From the NCBI GenBank assembly GCA_951394045.1, contig OX595991.1, forward strand, positions 1,426,001 through 1,490,000: a stretch of 64,000 nucleotides of DNA, read 5' to 3'. Positions 30,076 to 39,637 of this stretch are shown here, one piece after another (position 1 is the stretch's first letter; the number at the start of each line of letters is the position of its first letter). Made by a program: the position numbers and the translations under genes. The stretch is from Nitzschia sp. DOCU1 (Eukaryota > Bacillariophyta > Bacillariophyceae > Bacillariales > Bacillariaceae). The notes under the pieces were generated by a model. It worked only from the letters and a program-made list of their open reading frames with translations, was not told where the DNA came from and ran no database searches.

Positions 30076-31728
30076 CTATTTCATCTGGGTCCTGAGCTTT
30101 CGATACGCTTCGGTGATCAGCTTGGACCGTTCAACGAGCCGAAGCTTTTGGGCCTCAGATGCATTTGGCTGCGTGTCAGGGTGATATTTCAACATTTGCT
30201 TTCGGAATGCAGCCGAAACTTCTTGCTTAGTCGCCGCTCTACTTATACCAAGAACTGAGTATGGATCGTTCGTGTCGAAGTCCCAGTGGAACTCCTGAGT
30301 TTTCCCCTGTCGTTGACTACTGGACGTTTCTTGCTGTCTTCCGGTAGTTTGCTGCTTTTGGTACGTTGTGTGCTGTTGCTGTTGTTGGGCTTGCTGGTTC
30401 CATTGTTGTTGAGCCCAAGCTTGCCATTCTTTATACCAATCATATTGGCCTTCTTCATGGTCGTACGACCCCCCGAGAGATCGAAGTATCCGATCTCTGT
30501 TCTGATAAAAGAAGTGACGTGCATCACCACGGTCAATGAAATCGTTTCTGAAGCGAATATCTTCCTCGTCAATCATTGCCTCGTGCTCACGCTGCCGTTC
30601 CCATTCAGCCGAAGCAGACCTATTATCCATCCATGGTTGTAAAATTTTTCGATAGCCTGCCACAGCTCCGGTCGCAGCGCCGATGATGGGGATAGAAGCC
30701 CAGATTCTCATTAGGCCAAACCAAAGTACTGTCATTGCAGGTCGAAGGATTCTCAGCAGGAGCGGCAAATTTTGAAGCCGAAGCACACCAGCTGACCAAG
30801 CCAAGAAATTACGTGATTGTTGGTAAAATTCAGGCGATTCGAAGAGATTGTTTTCTCCGAGAATCTGATGGTTGATTCCCGCAACTGGTGCAGCTTGATC
30901 GCAACCGCTGACGAATGCTCGATACTCGAGTCCCAAAATTTTGTAATCGATAACGAAGGTTGGCATAAAGACTCTCCGTGATCTTACGATTTCCGCTTGT
31001 ACTTTTGGTGCCGATGAGTCGCTTTGTGGCCAAGACTTATCGCTAATCCCCTGCAGCTCTTCGATAACGACGTTGAACGCTCTCGCCTCGGTTGCATTCC
31101 ACGCATCTGGAACTACGCTGATGGCGGCCCCTGTACTTTTCAGTATCATATCTTTGAGCATGAATGAAGCAAAGGGCTTAGTCTGATCCCCCAGAAACAC
31201 AAGGCTTGTGGAATGAACTGGGTTGATGAGACTTCTGCGGTATGAGTATCCAGCATAGGCCGACAGGCCCGGAATATGAATAGTGTCACCATGATAAATG
31301 GAAAACATGGGCGGCTTCCAATTTCTACCGAATCTGACATTTACATCAAACGACCACACGGGTACATAAGCGGCCCCGATCCGTACAGAATCGTAGCTCA
31401 TTAGATACTTTAATCCCTGGTCGACTTCGGCCCATTCTCGAAATTTTTCCAACGCGTCTTCCGGTGCGACAGAGAATTGCATCGCATCCAATTGAAATCG
31501 CCCCTTCCTCGAGGAGGAAAAACGCCGCAGCACGGACACCCTAGTAGGATCAACATGAATCGCGTCCCGTCTATGTGAGTGAATGTAAGGGTATGAATAG
31601 TTGCCGATCCGCGATGGTCTCCGCAGAGTGGTCAAGCCCCTGGTGGCAATGTCTCGAGACTTCAACGTGCGCTTCCAAACAACCCACTCCACCCCAGGTG
31701 TGACGGAAAACGCGCATATGCTCCACAT
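30076..31728 (-). CDS. Membrane protein with C-terminal J domain
   Basis: 550 aa, ATG at 31728. The N-terminus is rich in R, S and T with few acids, which suits a mitochondrial presequence. The large middle part (about 80-330) matches no family I recognise. A hydrophobic stretch with small residues (about 340-370) is a likely membrane segment. A Q-rich linker follows, then a J domain at the very C-terminus (about 480-550) with D-P-Y-S-V-L-G-I and the essential H-P-D (L-K-Y-H-P-D-T). J domains stimulate Hsp70 ATPase, so it probably recruits an Hsp70 at a membrane. Divergent from the repeat protein at 32085, 356 bp apart. Confidence 0.85.
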   Translation of the reverse strand: MWSICAFSVTPGVEWVVWKRTLKSRDIATRGLTTLRRPSRIGNYSYPYIHSHRRDAIHVDPTRVSVLRRFSSSRKGRFQLDAMQFSVAPEDALEKFREWAEVDQGLKYLMSYDSVRIGAAYVPVWSFDVNVRFGRNWKPPMFSIYHGDTIHIPGLSAYAGYSYRRSLINPVHSTSLVFLGDQTKPFASFMLKDMILKSTGAAISVVPDAWNATEARAFNVVIEELQGISDKSWPQSDSSAPKVQAEIVRSRRVFMPTFVIDYKILGLEYRAFVSGCDQAAPVAGINHQILGENNLFESPEFYQQSRNFLAWSAGVLRLQNLPLLLRILRPAMTVLWFGLMRIWASIPIIGAATGAVAGYRKILQPWMDNRSASAEWERQREHEAMIDEEDIRFRNDFIDRGDARHFFYQNRDRILRSLGGSYDHEEGQYDWYKEWQAWAQQQWNQQAQQQQQHTTYQKQQTTGRQQETSSSQRQGKTQEFHWDFDTNDPYSVLGISRAATKQEVSAAFRKQMLKYHPDTQPNASEAQKLRLVERSKLITEAYRKLRTQMK

Positions 31729-32084
31729 CGGCGGGCGAAGAGATACCCGCTGTTTGGGACAAAAGTATGTGTCTCGGCGAAATGTTAGGAGAGAGATGAA
31801 GCGATAATAAGTGGTAGAGTAGTGATTATTATTGACGCCCGACCTGTGTGTTTGTGATGATGGATATGGATGAGATATTCGATTCCTTCACCCACAGCAG
31901 GATTCCAATTCGGTTGAATCGAAGTACTCGAGCCAACGACGAAACGTCGGTTTAACGCCATGACCCTGGGAAGAGACTTCGAACTTTCATGTCACCGCAA
32001 CAAGAAACTTCGTCTCTAGATGTTTCCACACTGAGTGAGGGACGGCCCATTTATCTACTTTAACCTCGTCTTGTTGCATTCGTG
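31729..32084. other. Divergent promoter region
   Basis: A 356-bp spacer between the J-domain gene (minus) and the repeat protein gene (plus). No gene or repeat seen; it probably holds both promoters. Confidence 0.4.
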
Positions 32085-35000
32085 ATGGCTGGCAAACAGT
32101 GGTCCTTCGTAAAGAAGACCTTCAACGCGTTAGGAATCGCCAAGGCAGCAGCGCCTAAATCCGGCGGCGGTGATGCCAACAGCGACGCGGGCTCCCACAG
32201 GAGCGAGGAGGACCACCTCCACCAGCGCCGTGAGGAGTTCGACGAATACAAGCAACCACCGAAGCCTTCCAGCCAGCCGATCACTGTTCAGGAGCGATCC
32301 AAAGATAAGTCTCGAAAGAAGGGCAAGAAGAAAAAGCATTCTAAGAAAAGCAAGTCCTCGGATCGAGATGCCGTCCCCATCGATGAGCGATTGGCGCGAG
32401 CTGCGGCACGAAGAGAAGAATTGAAGCAAAAGAAGCGCTCGGAAGAAGATTTGTTCATCTGTAAGGCGCTAGGCATAGATACGGATGGGATGTGCCTGCG
32501 GCATCCAAACCAGCCGATTACCGTGCTTGGTCGGACGTTCGAGGAAGTCAACCTCTGTCGAATTTGCGACTCGGAATCTCAAATCGGCGCAAGAGCACCG
32601 AGGCAGCGCAAAAGTATGGCAAATGTAATAGGCCAAGTCAAGCAGTTGCAAGCCAATAGAGCGGATTGGCGAAAACGCACGAAGGCTATGTTCTGGACAA
32701 GTAGGCAGGCCTTGGATTTCGAGAAGGAGGATGATTCGTCGGATGACGAAGCCCTGGCGAAAGAGCTGCGCATTACGGAGGAAGAATGGGAAGCTCAAGT
32801 AACGGCGAGAGTCACGCAGGTCACCGCGTGGAGGGATGAAAATCAGCTTCAGGCACATCCTATCTTTTCTCGCTACTTCAAAATGATTAACATGGGAATA
32901 CCAATGGAGGCCGCCAAGAACGCAGCCGCGATGGATGGGTACAATCCGGACGTTCTAGACCTCGATCCGTGCAAATCTCTCAAATCTCAGCTAGACACAT
33001 TTGACGAGGCGGAAAGAGCGAAGCTGAACGAACTGGTAGACTCGAAACCAACTGACGATGACGACGAAGAACTTGAAGTGCCGGATTTAGTTAAGCGCGT
33101 CCGAGTTTCATTTCAACAGATGAAATCGAAAGAAATGCTACAGGCGGTGCAGACGCTCGAGGTATTGGGCGAGAAGGCAAAAAAGAAGGAAGAGAAACGT
33201 GCTAGTCGTATAATGGAAGAAAACAATGGCGAGATAAAAAGCGAAAAGAAGAAGAAGAAGAAACGATCCAGCAAGAGCGAAGGGAGCGAGGAATCGAAAT
33301 CGAAGACAACCAAAAAGAAAAAGAAAAGCCCCAAAGGCATGGATACTATCAATGAAGACGACAACAAAAATTTGGTCGAGGCGTTGAAATCGGAGATTGC
33401 TGAGAAAGACGTCGAAATTGCGCATCTAAAGGAGCAGCTCCGCCAAAAAGATACCATCATTCAAAATCTGTCTAAAAGTGCTTCAAATACATCCAAATCG
33501 AAGTCGAACGATGCGGAAGATCAATTTTCCCGGTCAAATAGCATCTCTGTCAACAGCACGTCAGAGCATGCAGTGATCGCACCGATGTCAGAAGAAGAAT
33601 CAGTTGCCAATGAAGACGAGAACCCAATTGAATATGCTACTTCAGCAGAAATCGAGTTAAAAGGATATAACTTCGTCACGGGAGAATCAAACGAAGATAA
33701 AATCAGCGATGGTCGGGATGAGGGCGATGAAATGATTCAAACAGTAGAAGAAGAGATTGAACATCACGATGTTGATGATGATGGATGCCTTGATGGTAGC
33801 ATTCAAGGTGCAGACCAGGATGGACCTGCAACCGCTACAGATCCTGTGGAGACGGAAGATCTTCAGGCCGACGCATCGCAGGACGTGGAAGATGATGAGC
33901 CTGTCCAAGGTGTAGAACAGGATGGACCCGCAACCGCTACAGATCCTGTGGAGACGGAAGATCTTCAGGCCGACGCATCGCAGGACGTGGAAGATGATGA
34001 GCCTGTCCAAGGTGTAGAGCAGGATGGACCCGCAACCGCTACAGATCCTGTGGAGACGGAAGATCTTCAGGCCGACGCATCGCAGGACGTGGAAGATGAT
34101 GAGCCTGTCCAAGGTGTAGAGCAGGATGGACCCGCAACCGCTACAGATCCCGTGGAGACGGAAGATCTTCAGGTCGACGCATCGCAGGACGTGGAAGATG
34201 ATGAGCCTGTCCAAGGTGTAGAGCAGGATGGACCCGCAACCGCTACAGATCCTGTGGAGACGGAAGATCTTCAGGCCGACGCGTCGCAGGACGTGGAAGA
34301 TGATGAGCCCGTCCAAGGTGTAGAGCAGGATGGACCCGCAACCGCTACAGATCCTGTGGAGACGGAAGATCTTCAGGCCGACGCATCGCAGGACGTGGAA
34401 GATGATGAGCCTGTCCAAGGTGTAGAGCAGGATGGACCCGCAACCGCTACCGATCCTGTGGAGACGGAAGATCTTCAGGCCGACGCATCGCAGGACGTGG
34501 AAGATGATGAGCCTGTCCAAGGTGTAGAGCAGGATGGACCCGCAACCGCTACAGATCCTGTGGAGACGGAAGATCTTCAGGCCGACGCATCGCAGGACGT
34601 GGAAGATGATGAGCCTGTCCAAGGTGTAGAGCAGGATGGACCCGCAACCGCTACAGATCCTGTGGAGACGGAAGATCTTCAGGCCGACGCATCGCAGGAC
34701 GTGGAAGATGATGAGCCTGTCCAAGGTGTAGAGCAGGATGGACCTGCAACCGCTACAGATCCTGTGGAGACGGAAGATCTTCAGGCCGACGCGTCGCAAG
34801 ACGTGGAAGATGATGAGCCTGTCCAAGGTGTAGAGCAGGATGGACCTGCAACCGCTACAGATCCTGTGGAGACGGAAGATCTTCAGGCCGACGCATCGCA
34901 GGACGTGGAAGATGATGAGCCTGTCCAAGGTGTAGAGCAGGATGGACCCGCAACCGCTACAGATCCTGTGGAGACGGAAGATCTTCAGGCCGACGCGTCG

Positions 35001-35438
35001 CAAGACGTGGAAGATGATGAGCCTGTCCAAGGTGTAGAGCAGGATGGACCTGCAACCGCTACAGATCCTGTGGAGACGGAAGATCTTCAGGCGGACGCAT
35101 CGCAAGACGTTGAACATGGTGCAGCGCCAGAATCCGGGGAGAAAGAATCGATAGAAGGTAGCGCAAGCGATAGAATAACTAAAGAAGAAGAAAGTGATGT
35201 GGGATCTGAGGAAGAAGAAAGTTGCCCTGCAGATTTGCACGACGAACAAAGTGCCAGTGAAGCCTCGGACGCCTCGGATGAGCATGAAGCCATCGAAAAT
35301 GATGAAGAAGATCTAGATTCAGAAGAATCTCCCGGCGAAGAGGATGGTGGCACAGACGACGAAGGTGATGAAGATAGCGAAGGCAACTCTGAGGGCAGTA
35401 ACGGTGAAAAAGACCTTGAAGTGGATGATGATGAGTAG
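32085..35438 (+). CDS. Large acidic protein with 34-aa tandem repeats and WASHC3/CCDC53-like motif
   Basis: 1117 aa from ATG 32085; the preceding in-frame codon is GTG. A K-rich N-terminus is followed by a putative zinc motif (C-L-R-H-P, then C-R-I-C, about residues 144-167). Next is a segment H-P-I-F-S-R-Y-F-K-M-I-N-M-G-I-P-M with D-x-L-D-L-D-P (about 262-300), resembling the motif of CCDC53/WASHC3 and formin-like proteins, known from actin regulators. Then come K/E-rich coiled-coil stretches, a repeat array of 34 residues (13 copies, last partial, 33819-35114) and a D/E-rich tail. An actin- or WASH-related role is inference from one motif; a highly acidic scaffold of unknown role is equally possible. 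Confidence 0.75.
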   Translation: MAGKQWSFVKKTFNALGIAKAAAPKSGGGDANSDAGSHRSEEDHLHQRREEFDEYKQPPKPSSQPITVQERSKDKSRKKGKKKKHSKKSKSSDRDAVPIDERLARAAARREELKQKKRSEEDLFICKALGIDTDGMCLRHPNQPITVLGRTFEEVNLCRICDSESQIGARAPRQRKSMANVIGQVKQLQANRADWRKRTKAMFWTSRQALDFEKEDDSSDDEALAKELRITEEEWEAQVTARVTQVTAWRDENQLQAHPIFSRYFKMINMGIPMEAAKNAAAMDGYNPDVLDLDPCKSLKSQLDTFDEAERAKLNELVDSKPTDDDDEELEVPDLVKRVRVSFQQMKSKEMLQAVQTLEVLGEKAKKKEEKRASRIMEENNGEIKSEKKKKKKRSSKSEGSEESKSKTTKKKKKSPKGMDTINEDDNKNLVEALKSEIAEKDVEIAHLKEQLRQKDTIIQNLSKSASNTSKSKSNDAEDQFSRSNSISVNSTSEHAVIAPMSEEESVANEDENPIEYATSAEIELKGYNFVTGESNEDKISDGRDEGDEMIQTVEEEIEHHDVDDDGCLDGSIQGADQDGPATATDPVETEDLQADASQDVEDDEPVQGVEQDGPATATDPVETEDLQADASQDVEDDEPVQGVEQDGPATATDPVETEDLQADASQDVEDDEPVQGVEQDGPATATDPVETEDLQVDASQDVEDDEPVQGVEQDGPATATDPVETEDLQADASQDVEDDEPVQGVEQDGPATATDPVETEDLQADASQDVEDDEPVQGVEQDGPATATDPVETEDLQADASQDVEDDEPVQGVEQDGPATATDPVETEDLQADASQDVEDDEPVQGVEQDGPATATDPVETEDLQADASQDVEDDEPVQGVEQDGPATATDPVETEDLQADASQDVEDDEPVQGVEQDGPATATDPVETEDLQADASQDVEDDEPVQGVEQDGPATATDPVETEDLQADASQDVEDDEPVQGVEQDGPATATDPVETEDLQADASQDVEHGAAPESGEKESIEGSASDRITKEEESDVGSEEEESCPADLHDEQSASEASDASDEHEAIENDEEDLDSEESPGEEDGGTDDEGDEDSEGNSEGSNGEKDLEVDDDE
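33819..35114 (+). repeat. 102-bp coding minisatellite, 12.7 copies
   Basis: Copies start every 102 bp from 33819; the thirteenth (35043-35114) is partial. Each encodes 34 residues beginning D-G-P-A-T-A-T-D-P-V-E-T-E-D-L-Q. Most differences are silent (GGACCT/GGACCC, GCATCG/GCGTCG), with one A-to-V change in copy 4. The near-identity points to recent expansion or homogenisation. Since 102 is a multiple of 3, copy-number changes keep the frame. Confidence 0.95.
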
Positions 35439-35940
35439 AGCGGCTCTTGTTTAATGAACGTCCAGCACTTGTGTGTGAATTAAGTCTCGAGATCCACCAC
35501 AAAAGGTTGGCTGACTCAGCGAGATCTCTACCTAGCTATTAATACCTATGATGCATTGGCAAATGCTTTTGGTATCCTACTCGTCTAAACCCCCGTATCG
35601 ACCGGTAGTGTAGAAGTAACAGGTACAATTTAAGCTTTGATCGATCGGTGCAGTGGTAAAAAGGTTTGTATTACTGCAAATTGTTTACGCACGGCGTACA
35701 GACAGTCCAAAACTACAGAATTCGAAGGAGTCGTATTCAGTGCTCCCGTCGGCGGATTTGAGCGGATGGATTCATTCGACCGTTATTCCAAATTCAATTC
35801 GGAACGCCCAAAAGCTCTTCTTCCCGCGGACCCATCAAAATCTCAAGGATATCATCCCGATTGTGATTCAGCCGCTTCACGACGGATCCTCTGCCTCGAT
35901 AAGCAACACAACAATGAATTCCCTCGTTGGTCCGTGAAAC
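35439..35940. other. Intergenic region, no gene called
   Basis: Two overlapping short plus-strand open frames (35637-35975, 35653-35937) exist but have no domain or bias and exclude each other. Probably the promoter of the gene at 35941. Confidence 0.35.
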
Positions 35941-36879
35941 ATGACAACCCCAGCTATCCTATATTCCATCGATGAACATTTGCAAGATCAATCGAAATGT
36001 CAATCGCACTCCCCGTCTTCCGGGAATCAATTAGCAGATTCCACGATGGAAACTGTGATGGAAGATTCGGTGGTGGAGTATATTTTTCTCGATCCCTGGC
36101 AGTTTCAGTTGGAATCAACCGAAGATCAAGTCGATAGCCTATCTGAATTTGTGGTGGTTTCGGAGGAAGATATAGTTGCACCAAAATCTTCCGATTCTTC
36201 CTGGTGGGGGGCGAGGTCGCTACAGTTGCATGCACGGACCTGTTTCGAGTGGGCGGGAAATTTTCTTTCGAGCAAGGTAGTCTTTCCAACCAGTTTTCAA
36301 TTTAGAGGCTCTACGATTCATGAATCCTACGACTGGGTTTCGGACACAAACATTGAGGGTGGAAGACTGATTCTCCCTGGGCAACTGATTTCGCTGGATG
36401 AAACTTCAGAATTGCAATGTCGTTATGACAAAAGCTCGACATGGTGTTGGAAAGAATATTCATCTTCCTCTACTATCATGGTTTCTGCGCATGATTTGCT
36501 TGCGTGTAGTCGAAACTCGACGCCTGTTGATATACCTCCACCAGGGACAACGCTTAGCCTACCGAAAGCTGTAATGCAGCTTGCGCGGCAAAGAGCTCGA
36601 AGCCTAGCAACCGCTAGTAACAATGAGATTGCGTCGACGTATTCTACCGTTTGGAGACGTGTAGGGTCCCTTTTGCACACATGGGAGCACAGAACAGGTC
36701 TGGCAGCGACAACTGCTGGGTTGATCCATCAAGCCCTGGAGTGGTACCTCCCTGGACAGATAGAGGATCAGACTCGTGTCCGAGAAAGCACTGAACCGGA
36801 AGGAACTACAGGTAGCCCCCGCACTGCCGGTGACATCGAGCTTCCCAGTCTTGCCAAAACAAGGGACGAATGCAGCTAG
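35941..36879 (+). CDS. Unknown protein
   Basis: 312 aa, intronless, starting at the ATG at 35941; another in-frame ATG at 36046 would give a start M-E-T-V-M-E-D. Composition is ordinary (W, S and E present, no low complexity), which favours a real protein. There is no signal peptide or strong membrane helix; a mildly hydrophobic helix (T-A-G-L-I-H-Q-A-L-E-W-Y) lies near residue 260. I recognise no family. It is convergent with the helicase gene (stops 45 bp apart), as with other neighbours here. Confidence 0.6.
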   Translation: MTTPAILYSIDEHLQDQSKCQSHSPSSGNQLADSTMETVMEDSVVEYIFLDPWQFQLESTEDQVDSLSEFVVVSEEDIVAPKSSDSSWWGARSLQLHARTCFEWAGNFLSSKVVFPTSFQFRGSTIHESYDWVSDTNIEGGRLILPGQLISLDETSELQCRYDKSSTWCWKEYSSSSTIMVSAHDLLACSRNSTPVDIPPPGTTLSLPKAVMQLARQRARSLATASNNEIASTYSTVWRRVGSLLHTWEHRTGLAATTAGLIHQALEWYLPGQIEDQTRVRESTEPEGTTGSPRTAGDIELPSLAKTRDECS

Positions 36880-36924
36880 TCGATGACAAGCTTGCATTCA
36901 CCGAAACTTCCAAATCTAGAGTTA

Positions 36925-39177
36925 CTAATTCACAGAGGACTGATGACCACGGATAAGGGCCAACGCAATATCTTCTCGGGCAGCGGAACCAAGATCGGCA
37001 CTGCTATCACCGGACTCGGATCCCGACGAAGACGATGCTACGGATGAATCGTCCTCAGACGCTCGCGATGACGAATGGTCGGACTGGGTCGTTACTGCGG
37101 TGGAACGAAGCTCAGCAGTGGGCGCCGTGAAATCTTCATCGCCGCCCTGTGCTGCTTTCTCTTGAAGCCGTTTCTTCCTATGTATAGCTCGGATACGCTC
37201 TCGTTCTTCGTCTTTGTCCAATTGCTTTGTTTGCTCGAGTCTTTGACGCACTTGATCCATAAATATTTTGTTGGCAATGTCAAGTTCTTGAATGCCCATA
37301 GCGTCAACGTTCTCAGAAATAGCATTTTTCTGATTAGCCTGTCGCAACAACTTTGCTTCCTCGGTACCGTCGTCGGCAAATTTGACAGAGTTTCGATTTT
37401 CAATGCGAATCCTTTTGGAATGTCGCACCGAATGATGATCGTTCCTTTCATCTTCATTAGTTTCACCCGATCGTTCTGTGTAGTCATGCCTAGCCTTGAA
37501 AACCAGGAGGTCGTCGTCCTCAGATTCGCCCGAATTTTGCTCGCTTTGGCTAGTCTCGTGAACCTCACGCTTATGCCGCTTCTTCTCCTTTTCAAGGCGG
37601 ATTTGTTCTTTCAGTCTTTGTAACTTCCGATTTACATTCTTCGCTTCCCTTTTCGCTTCTCGATTGGTGACCTTGTCTAGGAAATCCATTGGGGGCATGG
37701 AAGCCAATCCTAAGCTTGCGGCGAATCCCTGTAGATTGATCTTGCGAACGTCGAAATTTACCCAAACCTGACTTGGAAGCAAGGCCAAGGATCTAAGGTA
37801 ACTTGTGAATGCCTTTTTGGCAAGTTTTTGCAAATCGGCGTGCTCGGCCACCAACGAGGCCGCCCGCTGAGTAACGAGTAATGTTTTTGTTGGATTAATG
37901 CTTCTTCTTTGGATTGGAGCCTTCAACTCCCATGTCTTAAAACAGGGCTCTTCGACAGGATCAAGCAGCAGCAGAGCCTGCCCCTGTTTTCGGAATCGTG
38001 CCGTTCTCCCCACTCGATGGATGTACATGTCGGGGTCTTCTGGGGCGTCCACTTGAAGAACCCAGTCAACGTTGGGGAAGTCTAGACCACGCGAAGCCAC
38101 GTCCGTGGCAAACAGAACTGAGTGCGGGGTGTTCGCAAACTTATCGTACACCTGCAGGCGCTTGGTTTGGGAGAGCTTTCCGTGCATAGCCAATACGCTT
38201 AATCCTGGTCTCAATCGACAAAAAAGGTCCCATGCATGACGCACCTGGGAGCAGCTCGCCAGGAAAACAATTGTTTTGCATTTGAGATGGGCTTTGAGGA
38301 ACGAATAGACGCAGTTCAATTTGTGCTCCGTTGGTACGATGACGTAACTCTGCTTGAGCTGTTCTGGCGTCAAAATGTCGTCTTCATCATGCACGCCAAC
38401 ATATTCCACGGTCTTGCGATTGATACTCAGTGTAGCCAGATGTTTTACATCCTTTGTTTGAGTGGCCGAGAACAGGAGAGTTTGACGTTGACTGGGGATA
38501 TAGTCCAGGATACGAAGAAGCTGATCCCTGAAAGCCGATGCCATGATGCAATCAGCTTCGTCCAAGACTAGCATCTGCAAGGAGTCCACGTTGAAGTAAG
38601 GGGTCTGCTCCAAGTGCTGAAGCAAGCGGCCCGGTGTACATATCAAAATATTGGCAGTTGTAATAGATTGTTGCTCTCGCTGAAAATCAGTGTTTTGTTC
38701 TGCCCGTCTGTTTTTGTTGCGACCTCCGATGACCAACCCCGCCGAGAAACTGTGAAATTTTCCGATCTTCCTCAGAACTGCAAATGTTTGTCCTGCCAAT
38801 TCTCTTGTCGGGGACAATACAATGGCTCCAACGCCATCGTGTACGGACCATCCTTGTCGGAACAAACACTCCAACAGCGGAACAAGGAAGCTAAGCGTTT
38901 TGCCGGAGCCCGTCTTTGCAGCCCCAAGAATGTCTCTACCAGCCAAGGCATGTGGAATACTACCTGACTGGACGGAAGTCATTGAAGTATATTCGTTGGA
39001 TTCCAGTCCCTGTAACGTGGCTTGTGAAAGCGGCAACGAACGAAAAGCAACAACAGCATTCTTTCCAAACGGTACAGTCCCTCGTGCGGGGCTTTCCTGT
39101 TCTATTCGAGCTTTCAGCGCGGCTATTTCCTCATGGGGTGAGAGTCCGACGTTTCTGTTCTGTGATCGTTTTGGCAT
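36925..39177 (-). CDS. DBP4: DEAD-box RNA helicase, DBP4/DDX10 type
   Basis: 750 aa from the ATG at 39177. Helicase motifs in order: I A-K-T-G-S-G-K-T, Ia P-T-R-E-L-A, Ib T-P-G-R-L, II D-E-A-D, III S-A-T, V A-S-R-G-L-D-F and VI H-R-V-G-R-T-A-R. The region after the helicase core (R-R-S-I-N-P-T-K, a following helical domain with F-T-S-Y-L-R-S, then a charged K/E/R-rich tail) has the DBP4/DDX10 layout. Yeast Dbp4 acts in the nucleolus on U3/U14 snoRNA release during 18S rRNA maturation. The ATG was 286 bp from the PIG-X start codon before the LINE inserted between them. Confidence 0.9.
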   Translation of the reverse strand: MPKRSQNRNVGLSPHEEIAALKARIEQESPARGTVPFGKNAVVAFRSLPLSQATLQGLESNEYTSMTSVQSGSIPHALAGRDILGAAKTGSGKTLSFLVPLLECLFRQGWSVHDGVGAIVLSPTRELAGQTFAVLRKIGKFHSFSAGLVIGGRNKNRRAEQNTDFQREQQSITTANILICTPGRLLQHLEQTPYFNVDSLQMLVLDEADCIMASAFRDQLLRILDYIPSQRQTLLFSATQTKDVKHLATLSINRKTVEYVGVHDEDDILTPEQLKQSYVIVPTEHKLNCVYSFLKAHLKCKTIVFLASCSQVRHAWDLFCRLRPGLSVLAMHGKLSQTKRLQVYDKFANTPHSVLFATDVASRGLDFPNVDWVLQVDAPEDPDMYIHRVGRTARFRKQGQALLLLDPVEEPCFKTWELKAPIQRRSINPTKTLLVTQRAASLVAEHADLQKLAKKAFTSYLRSLALLPSQVWVNFDVRKINLQGFAASLGLASMPPMDFLDKVTNREAKREAKNVNRKLQRLKEQIRLEKEKKRHKREVHETSQSEQNSGESEDDDLLVFKARHDYTERSGETNEDERNDHHSVRHSKRIRIENRNSVKFADDGTEEAKLLRQANQKNAISENVDAMGIQELDIANKIFMDQVRQRLEQTKQLDKDEERERIRAIHRKKRLQEKAAQGGDEDFTAPTAELRSTAVTTQSDHSSSRASEDDSSVASSSSGSESGDSSADLGSAAREDIALALIRGHQSSVN

Positions 39178-39362
39178 GGTTACTGCGGTTCGGACTGGGT
39201 AAATAACATTGTTACTTGAGTGAACGTTGTGCAGAGTTCTTTTTTGGTTGGCCACCAGAGCCGCTTTCGCCTCTCTTGATGCTTTTCGTTGTTTTGGCGG
39301 GATGGAGTGAACATCGGGTGACAGACAGGCGACAAAAGTTCAATCCCATGTATGTAATCATA

Positions 39363-39637
39363 GGGTGTTAAGAGGTCTATTTTGTTAAACGCTGCCGCTC
39401 CGCGCTCATCCAGCATGCCGATGAGGCGGTCGACCCGCGTTCCCGGCGGACGGATCCGCGAGGGTTTCAACTATCTTAGCTTACCCATTTTTTGTTTGTT
39501 TTGTTTTGTTTTTGTGTTGTTTCTGGTTTTGTAATTTTTCTTTTCTTTTTTCTGGCTTTTGTTGGATTACTCCTTTTCTGTGTGTTTGTGTTTTTCAATC
39601 CTTTTTGTTTTTGTTTTTGTTTTGATGTGTGATGTAC
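39363..39637 (-). other. LINE 3' region with A-rich tract
   Basis: After the ORF2 stop, the minus strand carries about 150 bp of A-rich, AAAAC-type repeats (39484-39632, T-rich on the plus strand), then about 120 bp of ordinary, partly GC-rich sequence up to the target duplication. The A-rich tract is therefore internal and the element does not end in plain poly(A). Confidence 0.7.

Noticed and set aside
33687..35285. 533-codon minus-strand open frame across the repeat array
   Set aside because: It is the antisense shadow of a 102-bp repeat whose length is a multiple of three; the sense frame has unique flanking domains and the antisense product is a monotonous cysteine-rich repeat with no known domain.
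35637..35975. Short plus-strand frames before the unknown gene at 35941
   Set aside because: Two overlapping frames of similar length exclude each other and neither shows a feature.
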